NCBI GenBank assembly: GCA_964633225.1
Contig: CAZWFQ010000006.1
Coordinates: 1 to 64,000, forward strand
Reading direction: 5' to 3'
From: JAKQIM01 sp964633225
Lineage (GTDB): Bacteria; Chloroflexota; Anaerolineae; Anaerolineales; UBA4823
DNA: 64,000 bases
Shown piece after piece: positions 26,259 to 34,249 of the stretch. The stretch's first letter is position 1; every line of letters begins with the position of its first letter. Made by a program: the position numbers and the translations under genes. The notes below the pieces were generated by a model. It saw nothing but the letters and a program-made list of their open reading frames with translations. It had not been told where the DNA came from and searched no databases.

Positions 26259-27329
26259 TTACTCCAGGCGCACGCGAGGGTCCAGGTAAATGTAAGAGAC
26301 ATCTACGATCAAGTTCAAAACAACAAAGAACACGGCAATCACCACCGTAAAGGACTGCACCACCCCATAATCGCGGGCAGTAATGGCATCGTACATGATG
26401 CGTCCCACGCCCGAAAGCCCAAAGATCGTCTCGGTCAGCACTGCGCCGCCCAAGAAAGAGCCCAGGGATAAGCCAATGATGGTCACCAGGGGTAAGAGGG
26501 CGTTGCGCAAAGCATGCTTGAGCACCACACGGCTGCGCGGCAGGCCTTTGGCACGGGCAGTGCGCACGTAATCTTGGCCCAAAACATCCAACATGCTCGA
26601 GCGAGCCATGCGGGCGATCAGGGCCAGGGGGATGGTGCCCACGGCGATAGCCGGCAAGATCATGTGCCTGAGCGCATCCCAAAAGATATCCAGGCGCCCG
26701 ATGAGGAGTGAATTCAACAGGTTCAAACGGCTGATGAACTCCATCGCGCTGCTGCCGCTGAGCGACTGCAAACCCCAGGCTTCATAGAAGGGCATGGGCA
26801 TGAGCCCCGGAGATAGGCGCCCTGAAGGTGGCAGTTGCAAGGGAGTATCTTTTAACACCAAAGCAAATAAATACGCCAACATCAAACCTAACCAGAATAC
26901 CGGCATCGAAACGCCAGTGTTCGCCAAGAGCATGGTGATCACATCCAGGGCTGAGTTATGGCGCACAGCAGAGATAATGCCCATGGGAATGCCAACCAAA
27001 ATGCTGAAAGCCATGGCGCAGACGGTCAATTCCAGCGTGGTAGGCAGGCGCTCGACCAACAATTCGGTCACAGGCTTGCTGTAACGGATCGAACTTCCAA
27101 GGTCTCCCTGGACAATCTCAAAGACATAGATGGCGAACTGGGTTGGGATGGGCTTATCCAGGCCGTGGCGGTGGATGAATTCATCGCACACCACATCGGT
27201 AGCCTTTTCGCCCAAGATGGCGCGGCAGGGGTCGCCAGGGATCAGGCGCCCCAACGCAAAGGTAACAAAAAGAATGCCAAACAGCACAGGCAGGCTGGAA
27301 AGGATACGACGGAGAATGTAAGTGAACAT
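26259..27329 (-). CDS. peptide/nickel-type ABC transporter permease (DppB/OppB-like)
   Basis: 356 residues with six membrane segments and the DppB opening MFTYILRRILSSLPVLFGIL; the EAA-type loop is RTARAKGLPRSRVVLKHALRN. Typical conserved stretch GDPCRAILGEKAT after helix one. Pairs with the DppC-like protein to form the pore. Separated from the binding-protein gene by a perfect hairpin, which probably lowers permease levels relative to the binding protein. Confidence 0.93.
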   Translation of the reverse strand: MFTYILRRILSSLPVLFGILFVTFALGRLIPGDPCRAILGEKATDVVCDEFIHRHGLDKPIPTQFAIYVFEIVQGDLGSSIRYSKPVTELLVERLPTTLELTVCAMAFSILVGIPMGIISAVRHNSALDVITMLLANTGVSMPVFWLGLMLAYLFALVLKDTPLQLPPSGRLSPGLMPMPFYEAWGLQSLSGSSAMEFISRLNLLNSLLIGRLDIFWDALRHMILPAIAVGTIPLALIARMARSSMLDVLGQDYVRTARAKGLPRSRVVLKHALRNALLPLVTIIGLSLGSFLGGAVLTETIFGLSGVGRIMYDAITARDYGVVQSFTVVIAVFFVVLNLIVDVSYIYLDPRVRLE

Positions 27330-27344
27330 GATCTGGTGGGTATC

Positions 27345-27375
27345 CCCCGGCGGGGCAGGATCTGCCCCGCCGGGG
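27345..27375 (-). other. intercistronic stem-loop between binding-protein and permease genes
   Basis: Two perfect 14-base GC-rich arms (27345-27358 and 27362-27375) with a 3-base loop. On the coding (minus) strand no T-tract follows it, so it is not a standard terminator. Hairpins in this position commonly stabilise the upstream binding-protein mRNA and reduce read-through into permease genes. Confidence 0.6.
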
Positions 27376-27404
27376 AAAAACGCAAGAGAGATCAGATGGG
27401 TGGG

Positions 27405-29099
27405 TTACTCAGAGGGTGGGGCATTCAAGAAGGCACCCCACAGGCCGCTCCAATAAGCGAAGGCACCCGTGTTGCCTTTATGGAGCGGGTGGGCGGCATC
27501 CCACTGCACAACCAGCGACATGACCACATCGTTGGCGTCGAAGGCCGAGCCATCGTGGAAGGTGACGCCTTCGCGCAGGGTGCAGGTCCAGACCGTCAGA
27601 TCGGTGTTGGCAGTGCAGGCCGTAGCCAGAGAGGGCTCAACCGCCACGCCGCCGACCGCATAGCGCAGCAAGGACTCGGTCACCTGCTCGCAAGCACGCA
27701 GGGACTCGCCATCGGTTTCGTCAGCGCAGTAGAGCGAGATAGGCTCGGCATTCTGCATCCAGACGAAGGTGTCTTGCCCGGAGATACCCATGTGAGCAAA
27801 GCTCTCGTTGCCCAGGGGGCTGGCGTGAGCTCCCTCAACCGTAGCCTTGAAGGCCAGGCCCGAACCGGCGTGCGAGATGGGCACCATGGGCACATGGGTG
27901 CGGATGGCATTGTTGGCGGTGACATAGAAGGGAGCGCGTGCGGCATCGTCAGCCAGGGCAGCACCGGCCTTGAGGGCTTCGGTGATGTCGGTGAACTTTT
28001 CGCCGAACTGCTCGGTGGCGCCAGCGCCAAAGTGGTAGTCGAGGAAGTTGGTCATATCAGGATAGTCAGCACCCCAACCCAGCAGGTACAGGCCGTCCAA
28101 ATCACCCGAATCGGCGGCATCCAAGAATGCGCCCGATTCCATGACCACAATTTCCACACGGATGTTCAGGTTCTCCAGCAGTTGGGCCTGGATATCCTGG
28201 GCCACCACACCGGGCTGCGGCAGGTAGCCGCGCACCACGTCACGGTAGAAGAGCTTGGTATCGAAGCCATCCGGGAAACCGGCTTCTGCCAGCATGGCGC
28301 GGGCGGCTTCTACATCAAATGCATACCAGGGGTCGCCCTCGCAGCCACCGGGGATCGAGCAGGGGGTGAAATGGCTGGCAACTTCAGAGCCGGCAGGCAT
28401 GAAGTTATCGACAATGCGCTGGCGGTCAATGCCCATGGCGATGGCCTGGCGTACCTGCTCATTATCGTAAGGCGCCATCACATTGTTGAAGCCCACGTAG
28501 AAGATGTTCAGGGCCTCGCGTTCGATCAACTGTAGGTTGGCATCGCCTGCGACGACGGCGAAATCATCGGGGCCGATGTTATCAATCCCATCCACAGTAC
28601 CAGATTGCAGCTCCAGTAAACGCTGGGCGGCTTCGGTGCTCCAGCGGAAGACCACAGTCTGGTTATCAGCGGGCTCGCCCCAATAGTTGGCGTTGCGGGT
28701 CAAGACCAGCTCATCGCCGCGCTTCCACTCGGCCACCATGTAGGGTCCGGTGCCGATGGGCTTCTCAAGCAGGGTCGAGCCTTCACCACCGCCGCCCGTG
28801 GATTCCAAATATTCGCTGGGCTGGATGGCAAAGGGCGAGAAGGCGATCTTGGATGGGAAGGCGGGGTCGGGGGAACACATGCTGAAGCGCACGGTGTAGC
28901 GATCGACAGCCTCAATGGTCTTGAACAAGCCGCCGTATTCGCAGTCCGGCGCCGAGACCGACATCGGCTCGAAAGTAGTTTCCACTGCGGCTGTGGCAGC
29001 GGGGGCCTGGGTAGCAGCGCCCTGGGGCGTGCAAGCTGAAAGCAGCATGCTGGCAAGCAGCAAGGCGGCCATCAGGGTGTACAGGATCTTGTGTTTCAT
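27405..29099 (-). CDS. family 5 (peptide-type) ABC substrate-binding lipoprotein, apparently circularly permuted
   Basis: 564 residues with a lipoprotein signal (lipobox LLSAC, Cys23). The domain order is unusual. Residues about 52-440 correspond to the middle and end of a normal SBP_bac_5 protein (VDRYTVRFSM, GTGPYMVAEWKRGDELVL, NANYWGEPADN, then VPMVPISHAGSGLAFKATVEG). Residues about 441-564 correspond to the normal beginning (DTFVWMQNAEPISLY, GESLRACEQVTESLLRY, WTCTLREGVTFHDGSAFDAND). All parts are present once, so this looks like circular permutation rather than truncation. In the normal fold both termini lie in the same lobe, so it could fold. First gene of the operon; AGGAG precedes the ATG. 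Ligand unknown, probably peptides. Confidence 0.85.
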   Translation of the reverse strand: MKHKILYTLMAALLLASMLLSACTPQGAATQAPAATAAVETTFEPMSVSAPDCEYGGLFKTIEAVDRYTVRFSMCSPDPAFPSKIAFSPFAIQPSEYLESTGGGGEGSTLLEKPIGTGPYMVAEWKRGDELVLTRNANYWGEPADNQTVVFRWSTEAAQRLLELQSGTVDGIDNIGPDDFAVVAGDANLQLIEREALNIFYVGFNNVMAPYDNEQVRQAIAMGIDRQRIVDNFMPAGSEVASHFTPCSIPGGCEGDPWYAFDVEAARAMLAEAGFPDGFDTKLFYRDVVRGYLPQPGVVAQDIQAQLLENLNIRVEIVVMESGAFLDAADSGDLDGLYLLGWGADYPDMTNFLDYHFGAGATEQFGEKFTDITEALKAGAALADDAARAPFYVTANNAIRTHVPMVPISHAGSGLAFKATVEGAHASPLGNESFAHMGISGQDTFVWMQNAEPISLYCADETDGESLRACEQVTESLLRYAVGGVAVEPSLATACTANTDLTVWTCTLREGVTFHDGSAFDANDVVMSLVVQWDAAHPLHKGNTGAFAYWSGLWGAFLNAPPSE

Positions 29100-29221
29100 G
29101 GGTTTCTTCTCCTCTAGGTAAGTTATCTGAAACGATGAAATACTGCTGGGACATGTACAACGGCACTATGCTGGGCAGGCGCCTCCTCTCTGCACTCATA
29201 TTTGCTTAATGCATGATGTAC

Positions 29222-29227
29222 ATTATA
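29222..29227 (-). promoter_or_regulatory. -10 box (TATAAT) for the peptide-transporter operon
   Basis: Minus-strand TATAAT about 120 bases before the ATG at 29099, giving a long leader that ends in AGGAGAAG. I saw no recognisable riboswitch in the leader and no good -35 hexamer. Confidence 0.4.
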
Positions 29228-29261
29228 CAACAGAACCCTAACAAAACAGCAAGGCTTATGC

Positions 29262-30095
29262 TCAATAGACGCCATTCAGCCAGCGTTCCAGCACGCCCTG
29301 CGCCTCTCGCAGTCTGCCCACCAGCTCAGCCTGGCTCATTTCCTGAGAGCTGCCGGTCAGCGGCGAGAAGGAGCACTCCAACGTGACCGCATCCAACAGC
29401 TCTTTGTCGATCATCTCGAAAAAGCCCGCCAGGTCCAACTCCCCTTCGCCAATGAAAACATGCGTCCGGCCCGCCTGGTAGTCGCTGAGGTGGATCGTCT
29501 TAATGCAGGGCTTTAATTCCCTGGCGGCGGCCAGGATATCGGTCTCGATCTGGGCATAGTGGGTGGTGTCAAAGGTGACGCCCAAACCGTTTTCTCGCGC
29601 AAACGCATTCAGCGCCGCGGGCGTCGTCAGCGGGACAAAATAACCGTCAAAGAAGGGCATATTCTCAACCGTCACCCAGGTACACGGGCGGCGATATTTT
29701 TCGAGCGCCTGGGCGATCTCACCGCAGGTGCGCTGCCACCACCCAGCACCGGGGTCACCCTCAACGTGCGGGGTGTGAAAGACCAGGCACCGGGGGGCGT
29801 AGCCCATCGCATCCAGGTATTGATCCAGGGCAGGGTTGATATAGCCGCTGATACCGTGGTGGTCATCCAACACACCCCCGCCATCGTGAATGCTGCTGAT
29901 ATTCAAACCAGCCTGCTCGACCATGCGCACCACCCGCCGGGCGGGCACGCCGCGCAGGTGTTGGGCCATGGCCCACTGCTTGCGCTCCCAAAACAGGTCC
30001 AGCTCGATGTGCCGCCAGCCGGCCTCAGCGATGATCTCCAGCACCTGCTCAAAGGGGTGGGTGTAAAGGTTGGCGGTGGCAACAGATGTTAACAT
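29262..30095 (-). CDS. sugar phosphate isomerase/epimerase-like TIM-barrel protein
   Basis: 277 residues of the xylose-isomerase-like TIM barrel (AP endonuclease 2 superfamily). Family landmarks: GWRHIELDLFW near the start, SSIHDGGG, a metal-ligand Glu in VTVENMPFFDG, FDTTHYAQ, KTIHLSDYQAG, and VTLECSF. These Glu/His/Asp positions form the divalent-metal site. Members isomerise or epimerise sugars or inositols, or act on DNA; specificity cannot be told here. Single gene with its own promoter (minus-strand TATAAT at 30135-30140) and a GGAG ribosome binding site. Confidence 0.85.
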   Translation of the reverse strand: MLTSVATANLYTHPFEQVLEIIAEAGWRHIELDLFWERKQWAMAQHLRGVPARRVVRMVEQAGLNISSIHDGGGVLDDHHGISGYINPALDQYLDAMGYAPRCLVFHTPHVEGDPGAGWWQRTCGEIAQALEKYRRPCTWVTVENMPFFDGYFVPLTTPAALNAFARENGLGVTFDTTHYAQIETDILAAARELKPCIKTIHLSDYQAGRTHVFIGEGELDLAGFFEMIDKELLDAVTLECSFSPLTGSSQEMSQAELVGRLREAQGVLERWLNGVY

Positions 30096-30134
30096 GATGA
30101 CTCCAGTCTGGCTGCTTACTCTTTAAATTTAGGT

Positions 30135-30140
30135 ATTATA
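30135..30140 (-). promoter_or_regulatory. -10 box (TATAAT) for the TIM-barrel gene
   Basis: Minus-strand TATAAT about 40 bases before the ATG at 30095, with GGAG in the leader. Divergent from the promoter at 30218-30223. Confidence 0.4.
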
Positions 30141-30217
30141 CTGCCTGAAGAAGAAGCCGGCGGCAAGATCAGAGCGTAATTCGCCAGGGTGATATCCAAA
30201 AATCCCCAAAAATTTGG

Positions 30218-30223
30218 TATACT
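30218..30223 (+). promoter_or_regulatory. -10 box (TATACT) for the small Cys/His protein gene
   Basis: TATACT lies 24 bases before the ATG at 30248; GGAGG at 30236-30240 region is a good ribosome binding site. Confidence 0.4.
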
Positions 30224-30247
30224 AAAATCATTGACGGAGGTATCTCT

Positions 30248-30469
30248 ATGCCAGAAATCGCTTGGGAAACTTTAAAGGTTCTGTACTGCCATCATGTTAA
30301 ACACCAGGTCGCCCTGCAAGCGCAAGAGGTCTACCCCTCTGAGCACATGCCAGACCAGCCGCCGCGCATCATCGCCCACCGCTGCTCGCACGCCTTCAGC
30401 TGCAATTTAGATGGGCGGGCAAGCTGTGTTTGGGCCGGCAACAACCCTGCCTTCGACCCCTTTAAGTAA
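30248..30469 (+). CDS. small Cys/His-rich protein of unknown function
   Basis: 73 residues, not recognised. It has a clear promoter, a GGAGG ribosome binding site and a strong terminator, so it is a real gene. Cysteines at 14, 46, 52 and 60 with histidines beside them (CHHVKH, HRCSHAFSC) suggest a small metal-binding or redox protein. No signal peptide or membrane segment. The C-terminus NNPAFDPFK is distinctive and could serve as a search key. Confidence 0.75.
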   Translation: MPEIAWETLKVLYCHHVKHQVALQAQEVYPSEHMPDQPPRIIAHRCSHAFSCNLDGRASCVWAGNNPAFDPFK

Positions 30470-30470
30470 T

Positions 30471-30512
30471 GGGAATCAAAAGACGGCGCTTTCGCGCCGT
30501 CTTTTGATTCCC
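30471..30512. terminator. perfect 19-bp bidirectional terminator
   Basis: Arms 30471-30489 and 30494-30512 are perfect complements with a TTTC loop. The inner GC-rich stem is flanked by AAAA and TTTT, so it can terminate in both directions: the small protein gene (+) and kbl (-). Confidence 0.8.
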
Positions 30513-30520
30513 AAAAAATC

Positions 30521-31705
30521 TCAGGCGATCACGCCCAGCTTGCGGCCCACCACAGCAAAGGTCTCCAGACCCTTGTCCAGGTCGGCGCGGGCATGGGCTG
30601 CCGAAATCATCACCCGGATGCGGGCCTTGCCGCGTGGCACAGTGGGGAAGCCCAAAGACATGGCAAAGATGCCCGCCTCGAACAGCTCGCGGCTGAACTG
30701 CTGTGCCAGGGGCGCCTCGCCCAGCATGATGGGGGTGATGGGGGTCGTGCTGACCCCAATATCAAAGCCCAGGCGCTTCATCTCAGCCTTGAAGTAGCGG
30801 GTATTATCCCACAGGCGGTCCACCAGCTCAGTCGATTCTTCCAGCAGGTCCACCGCGGCAATGCAGGCCGCCACATCGGGCACCGTCATGGCAGAAGAGA
30901 AGAGGAAGGGCCGGCCGCGCTGGCGCAGCCATTCCACCACCAGCGGGTTGCCGGCAGAAACGCCCCCCATCACACCAAAAGCCTTCGAGAGCGTACCCAC
31001 TTCTACATCCACCTTGCCGTGTAAATGGAAGTGATCGACAATACCGCGCCCACCCTTGCCCAACACGCCTTCGCCGTGAGCGTCGTCTACCATCAGGATG
31101 GCGTCGTGCTGGCGGGTGACCTCATAAATCTTGTCCAGCGGGGCCACGTCGCCGTCCATGCTGAAGACACCGTCTGTAATCACCAGGGCCTTGGGGAAGT
31201 TGGCGCGCTGTTCTTTAAGCTGCTGATCCAGGTCGGCAGGATCGCAGTGGGCATAGCGGATGATCTTGGCTCCCGAGAGGCGGCTGCCATCAATAATGCT
31301 GGCATGGTTCAGCTCATCCGAGAAGATGGCGTCATCCTTGCCCACCAGGGCCGGGATGGTGCCCAGGTTGGCCGTGAAGCCAGATTGGAAGGTGATGGCC
31401 GATTCCACGCCTTTGAAAGCCGCCAGGCGGCGCTCCAGCTCCAGGTGCAGGTCCATGGTGCCAGCAATCGAACGCACCGCAGCCGGGCCTACGCCGTACT
31501 TTGTCACCGCTTCTTGGGCGGCCTTGACAATGCGCGGGTGATTGGCCAGCCCCAGGTAGTTGTTAGAGCAGAAGTTCAGCACCTGCTTCCCATCTACTAT
31601 CAGCCAGGCGCCCTGCGGCGAGCCCAGGGTACGGATGCGGTTATACAGCCCGGCGTCCTTCAAGTTCTTGATTTCGTCTTCGATCCATTGTAGGGGGTTA
31701 CTCAT
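30521..31705 (-). CDS. kbl: glycine C-acetyltransferase (2-amino-3-ketobutyrate CoA ligase)
   Basis: PLP enzyme of the alpha-oxoamine synthase family that cleaves 2-amino-3-ketobutyrate with CoA into glycine and acetyl-CoA, second step of threonine degradation. 394 residues, standard length. [13 protein letters not shown], the PLP-ring stack region [23 protein letters not shown] and the Schiff-base lysine in [13 protein letters not shown] are all present. Threonine dehydrogenase is not adjacent; the gene instead follows a TyrA-like dehydrogenase. Other family members (KAPA synthase, serine palmitoyltransferase) are less likely from the [18 protein letters not shown] opening. Confidence 0.9.
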   Translation of the reverse strand: MSNPLQWIEDEIKNLKDAGLYNRIRTLGSPQGAWLIVDGKQVLNFCSNNYLGLANHPRIVKAAQEAVTKYGVGPAAVRSIAGTMDLHLELERRLAAFKGVESAITFQSGFTANLGTIPALVGKDDAIFSDELNHASIIDGSRLSGAKIIRYAHCDPADLDQQLKEQRANFPKALVITDGVFSMDGDVAPLDKIYEVTRQHDAILMVDDAHGEGVLGKGGRGIVDHFHLHGKVDVEVGTLSKAFGVMGGVSAGNPLVVEWLRQRGRPFLFSSAMTVPDVAACIAAVDLLEESTELVDRLWDNTRYFKAEMKRLGFDIGVSTTPITPIMLGEAPLAQQFSRELFEAGIFAMSLGFPTVPRGKARIRVMISAAHARADLDKGLETFAVVGRKLGVIA

Positions 31706-31718
31706 ATTTGTCCTCGTG

Positions 31719-31748
31719 TTTAGAAATCTATGGGTTTTAGAAATCTAT
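31719..31748. repeat. two 13-bp direct repeats ahead of kbl
   Basis: TTTAGAAATCTAT occurs at 31719-31731 and again at 31736-31748, a 17-base period, in the 57-base spacer between the TyrA-like gene and kbl. Each copy contains the near-palindrome AGAAATCT. Possible operator or a replication-slippage product. Confidence 0.55.
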
Positions 31749-31762
31749 CGTCTCTCGACAAA

Positions 31763-32755
31763 TCATTGATCAGACTTCGGCTTACGGCCCAGGCCGAACC
31801 AACGGGCGGCGATCTCTTTGATCGTGGGCAGTTCCACCGGCGCGGCCGAGTCAACCGCCGCCCAATCAGCCGCCTGGCGCTCTTTCCACCAACGCTGGCG
31901 GCCCTGCTGGGCACTCTCCAGGCGCTGGGCCAGGGCAGCGGCGTTCTGATCGCGGACATCATTGCGCATGGCAACCAATGCCGCAATCAGGTTATCCAGG
32001 CTGCGCACCACGCTGGCCTGGCTGCCGATGGCCGCGTGGGCCAGGTCGGTGGCCTGGCTGATCTGCACACCAGGGCCGGTGGCCTCAGCATAGGCACGCC
32101 CCGCCACCTTGCGCGCTTCCATCCAGCCGGGCTGCTCGACCGTGGTATTCAACAGGGCGGCAGACATCAACTGCGGCAAGATGTGGGTGGCAGCCATCAG
32201 GCTGTCCACCTCAACCAGATCCATAAAGATGTGCTCGGCGCCCAGCAGATGGGTGAAATCGGCCGCCAACTTGACCGCATCGGAAGGCGTGCCCAACGGC
32301 GAGGTAATGGCGATCAGGCCGCTGTGGAACAAATCGGGACGGGCCGCCTCGATACCCTGGGCATGTTCTTGCAGGCAGGCCGGGTTGACCGCCGGCGTAA
32401 GGCCCACATAGTGGCACTGCGGCGGCAGGAGCTCTTTAACCCAGGCTGCCACCGTCTCTTTGGCGGGTGTGGTATCCAGCACCACCGCATCTGGCTTCAA
32501 GTCTTGGGCCATGGCTTCCAACGTACTGCGCACCTGGTCCAGTGGCAGGGCCAGCACCACTATGCCCGCCTCGCGCACGGCGTGGGGGATGTTCATGTCC
32601 ACACGCTCCAACGCGCCAAGCTGCTTGGCCTGGTTGGCCACGCGGAGATCCTTGTCGTGCCCAACGCGCAGCACCAGGTCTTTGTGCTGGCCCAATGCCA
32701 GGCCAATCGAGGTTCCAACCTGGCCCATCCCTATGATCGTAATTTGCACTGTCAT
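31763..32755 (-). CDS. prephenate dehydrogenase-like (TyrA family) NAD(P)-binding protein
   Basis: 330 residues. The N-terminal Rossmann fold shows GMGQVGTSIGLAL and VVLALPLDQVRSTLEAM, matching TyrA/prephenate dehydrogenases; the middle has VGLTPAVNPACL in place of the usual 'HPMAG' motif, so substrate recognition may differ. The helical C-terminal half is retained. No other aromatic amino acid genes are near; the neighbours are an HD protein and kbl in the same direction. Call at family level only. Confidence 0.78.
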   Translation of the reverse strand: MTVQITIIGMGQVGTSIGLALGQHKDLVLRVGHDKDLRVANQAKQLGALERVDMNIPHAVREAGIVVLALPLDQVRSTLEAMAQDLKPDAVVLDTTPAKETVAAWVKELLPPQCHYVGLTPAVNPACLQEHAQGIEAARPDLFHSGLIAITSPLGTPSDAVKLAADFTHLLGAEHIFMDLVEVDSLMAATHILPQLMSAALLNTTVEQPGWMEARKVAGRAYAEATGPGVQISQATDLAHAAIGSQASVVRSLDNLIAALVAMRNDVRDQNAAALAQRLESAQQGRQRWWKERQAADWAAVDSAAPVELPTIKEIAARWFGLGRKPKSDQ

Positions 32756-32776
32756 CTGAATTCCTCGCTGATACGC

Positions 32777-33307
32777 TCAACTCTCATCATCAACAGCTTG
32801 CAGCTTTAGCAGCAAGCGCGCTTCCAGGCTTTCAGAAGCGGCAGACGCCAACTGGTCCTGGTGGCGGCGGATAAGGGCCTCTGCCAGGGGCGATACGCCC
32901 GCTGAACGGGCCAGTGCCGCCCCCCAGGCGGGGTGCTGCCGGGCAACGATGAAAGCCCGCCGCCAGCCAGCCTGAGGCGCTTCTGCTGCCCCCCACTGTT
33001 CCACCTTGCCCGGGCAGAATGCCTGCCCCAGCACAATCATCACCCGCTCCCAAAGCTGCAAGGGGGCGCGCAGCTTGCCCACATCGTGCAGCAAGGCCGC
33101 CACCAGCAGATCAGGCTGGGTCTCACCCTGAGCAGCCAGGCGGCCAAACACCTCTAGCGCATGTGCCTGCTCACTGGCTTGCAGGCGGCTGAAGAGCGCC
33201 ATCTGCGCCGGGTTAAGCGTCTGCCGGGCCTGGGTCAGGCCGGCCGCGCTGGGCCGGGCAGTCACAGCCTGCCAAAACTGGTACAGGCGGTAAGTAAGGC
33301 GCGCCAC
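32777..33307 (-). CDS. HD-domain protein
   Basis: 176 residues with the HD metal motif: His in SEQAHALEVF, HD in LLVAALLHDVGKLRAP, and later His residues in ARQHPAWG and RRHQDQ. HD proteins are phosphohydrolases of nucleotides or cyclic nucleotides, but the substrate is not evident. Starts 2 nt after the site-2 protease gene and ends 21 nt before the TyrA-like gene, so it is in one operon with them. Confidence 0.82.
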   Translation of the reverse strand: MARLTYRLYQFWQAVTARPSAAGLTQARQTLNPAQMALFSRLQASEQAHALEVFGRLAAQGETQPDLLVAALLHDVGKLRAPLQLWERVMIVLGQAFCPGKVEQWGAAEAPQAGWRRAFIVARQHPAWGAALARSAGVSPLAEALIRRHQDQLASAASESLEARLLLKLQAVDDES

Positions 33308-33309
33308 CG

Positions 33310-33972
33310 TCAGCCGATCAGCAAGCTCACCAGGAATTGGAGGGGCGGCATAATAATGTAACCAACCACATCCAGGCCCAGGCGCGGCAGAACGAAAAGG
33401 AACACCATCAGGATGATCGGCCCATACGGGCGGATAGCATCCAAGGCACGACCAAAAGCCGGCGGAAAGAAATAATCGGCAATCTTATCCCCATCCAGAG
33501 GGGCCAGCGGGATAAGATTAAAGAGCATCAAGACCAGGTTGGTGAATATGAAGACCAGCAGTAACTGCGGCAGGGTAGGCAGCAGATGGCTGGCAGAATC
33601 GGCATAATCCATGTAAGCCTGAATAGGCGAGACCAACCCCAGCCGGAAGGGGATAGCCGCCAGGATGGCCAGCAGGAAGTTGGAAAGCGGCCCTGCCAGC
33701 GAAACCCACATCATCGCTGAGGCTGAACGCCGTTGGAGGGCATAGGGATTAACCGGCACCGGCTTGGCCCAGCCAAAGCCAGCCACCAACAGCAAAATCG
33801 ACCCCCACACATCCAGGTGGGCCAGGGGGTTCAGCGTCAGGCGGCCATTGGCGCGCGGGGTATCGTCTCCAAAATAATTGGCCGTCCAGGCATGGGCAAA
33901 CTCATGGACGGGGAATGCAACCAACAAAACTGCCATCTGTGCAAAGATTGTCGAGGCGTCAAGCCCTAGCAT
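33310..33972 (-). CDS. site-2 protease family membrane metalloprotease (M50)
   Basis: 220 residues, about five membrane segments. Zinc motif HEFAH (HExxH, about 24-28) and the second motif [13 protein letters not shown] (NxxPxxxxDG) are both intact. It is the short form without a PDZ domain, which resembles the rseP-like/FtsH-independent 'site-2 protease family' common near DUF951 or ScpA genes. Leader carries AGGAG and a minus-strand TATAAT at 33996-34001, back to back with the DUF951 promoter. Confidence 0.93.
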   Translation of the reverse strand: MLGLDASTIFAQMAVLLVAFPVHEFAHAWTANYFGDDTPRANGRLTLNPLAHLDVWGSILLLVAGFGWAKPVPVNPYALQRRSASAMMWVSLAGPLSNFLLAILAAIPFRLGLVSPIQAYMDYADSASHLLPTLPQLLLVFIFTNLVLMLFNLIPLAPLDGDKIADYFFPPAFGRALDAIRPYGPIILMVFLFVLPRLGLDVVGYIIMPPLQFLVSLLIG

Positions 33973-33995
33973 GCGGTATGTTCTCCTGTGGGCAG

Positions 33996-34001
33996 ATTAT
34001 A
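33996..34001 (-). promoter_or_regulatory. -10 box (TATAAT) for the site-2 protease operon
   Basis: Minus-strand TATAAT 23 bases before the ATG at 33972, with AGGAG in the leader. It lies only 20 bases from the divergent DUF951 -10 box, so the two promoters overlap and probably compete for polymerase. Confidence 0.5.
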
Positions 34002-34021
34002 CCACCCGCCCAAGCGCGTGT

Positions 34022-34027
34022 TATAAT
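34022..34027 (+). promoter_or_regulatory. -10 box (TATAAT) for DUF951, leaderless geometry
   Basis: Perfect TATAAT ending six bases before the ATG at 34034, placing +1 on the start codon. No ribosome binding site. Confidence 0.6.
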
Positions 34028-34033
34028 GCCTCC

Positions 34034-34249
34034 ATGTTGCCTGATTTGCAGAAGGATGATGTGCTGCGTTTACGCAAACCACATCCCTGCGGTAGTTATG
34101 ACTGGAAAGTTGTACGCCTGGGGGCGGATATTGGGCTGGAATGCTTGGGCTGTGGGCACCGGGTGCTGTTGCCGCGCCGCCAGTTAGCCCGGCGCATCAA
34201 AAACGTCTTATCGAGTGCATCCTCTACACAACCCCTGACTCATGAATAA
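34034..34249 (+). CDS. DUF951-family protein
   Basis: 71 residues, the normal size for DUF951. RKPHPCG (14-20), [12 protein letters not shown] (about 30-41) with the CxxC pair, and a basic RRQLARRIK tail match the family well. DUF951 proteins are small predicted nucleic-acid-binding or ribosome-associated proteins of unknown function. Start fixed by the family alignment and the -10 box. The end overlaps the next gene by 8 nt, so the MGDG-synthase-like gene is translationally coupled. Confidence 0.92.
   Translation: MLPDLQKDDVLRLRKPHPCGSYDWKVVRLGADIGLECLGCGHRVLLPRRQLARRIKNVLSSASSTQPLTHE

Noticed and set aside
27345..27375. Hairpin as intrinsic terminator of the binding-protein gene
   Set aside because: In the direction of transcription no T-tract follows it; the permease genes would be cut off from their promoter.
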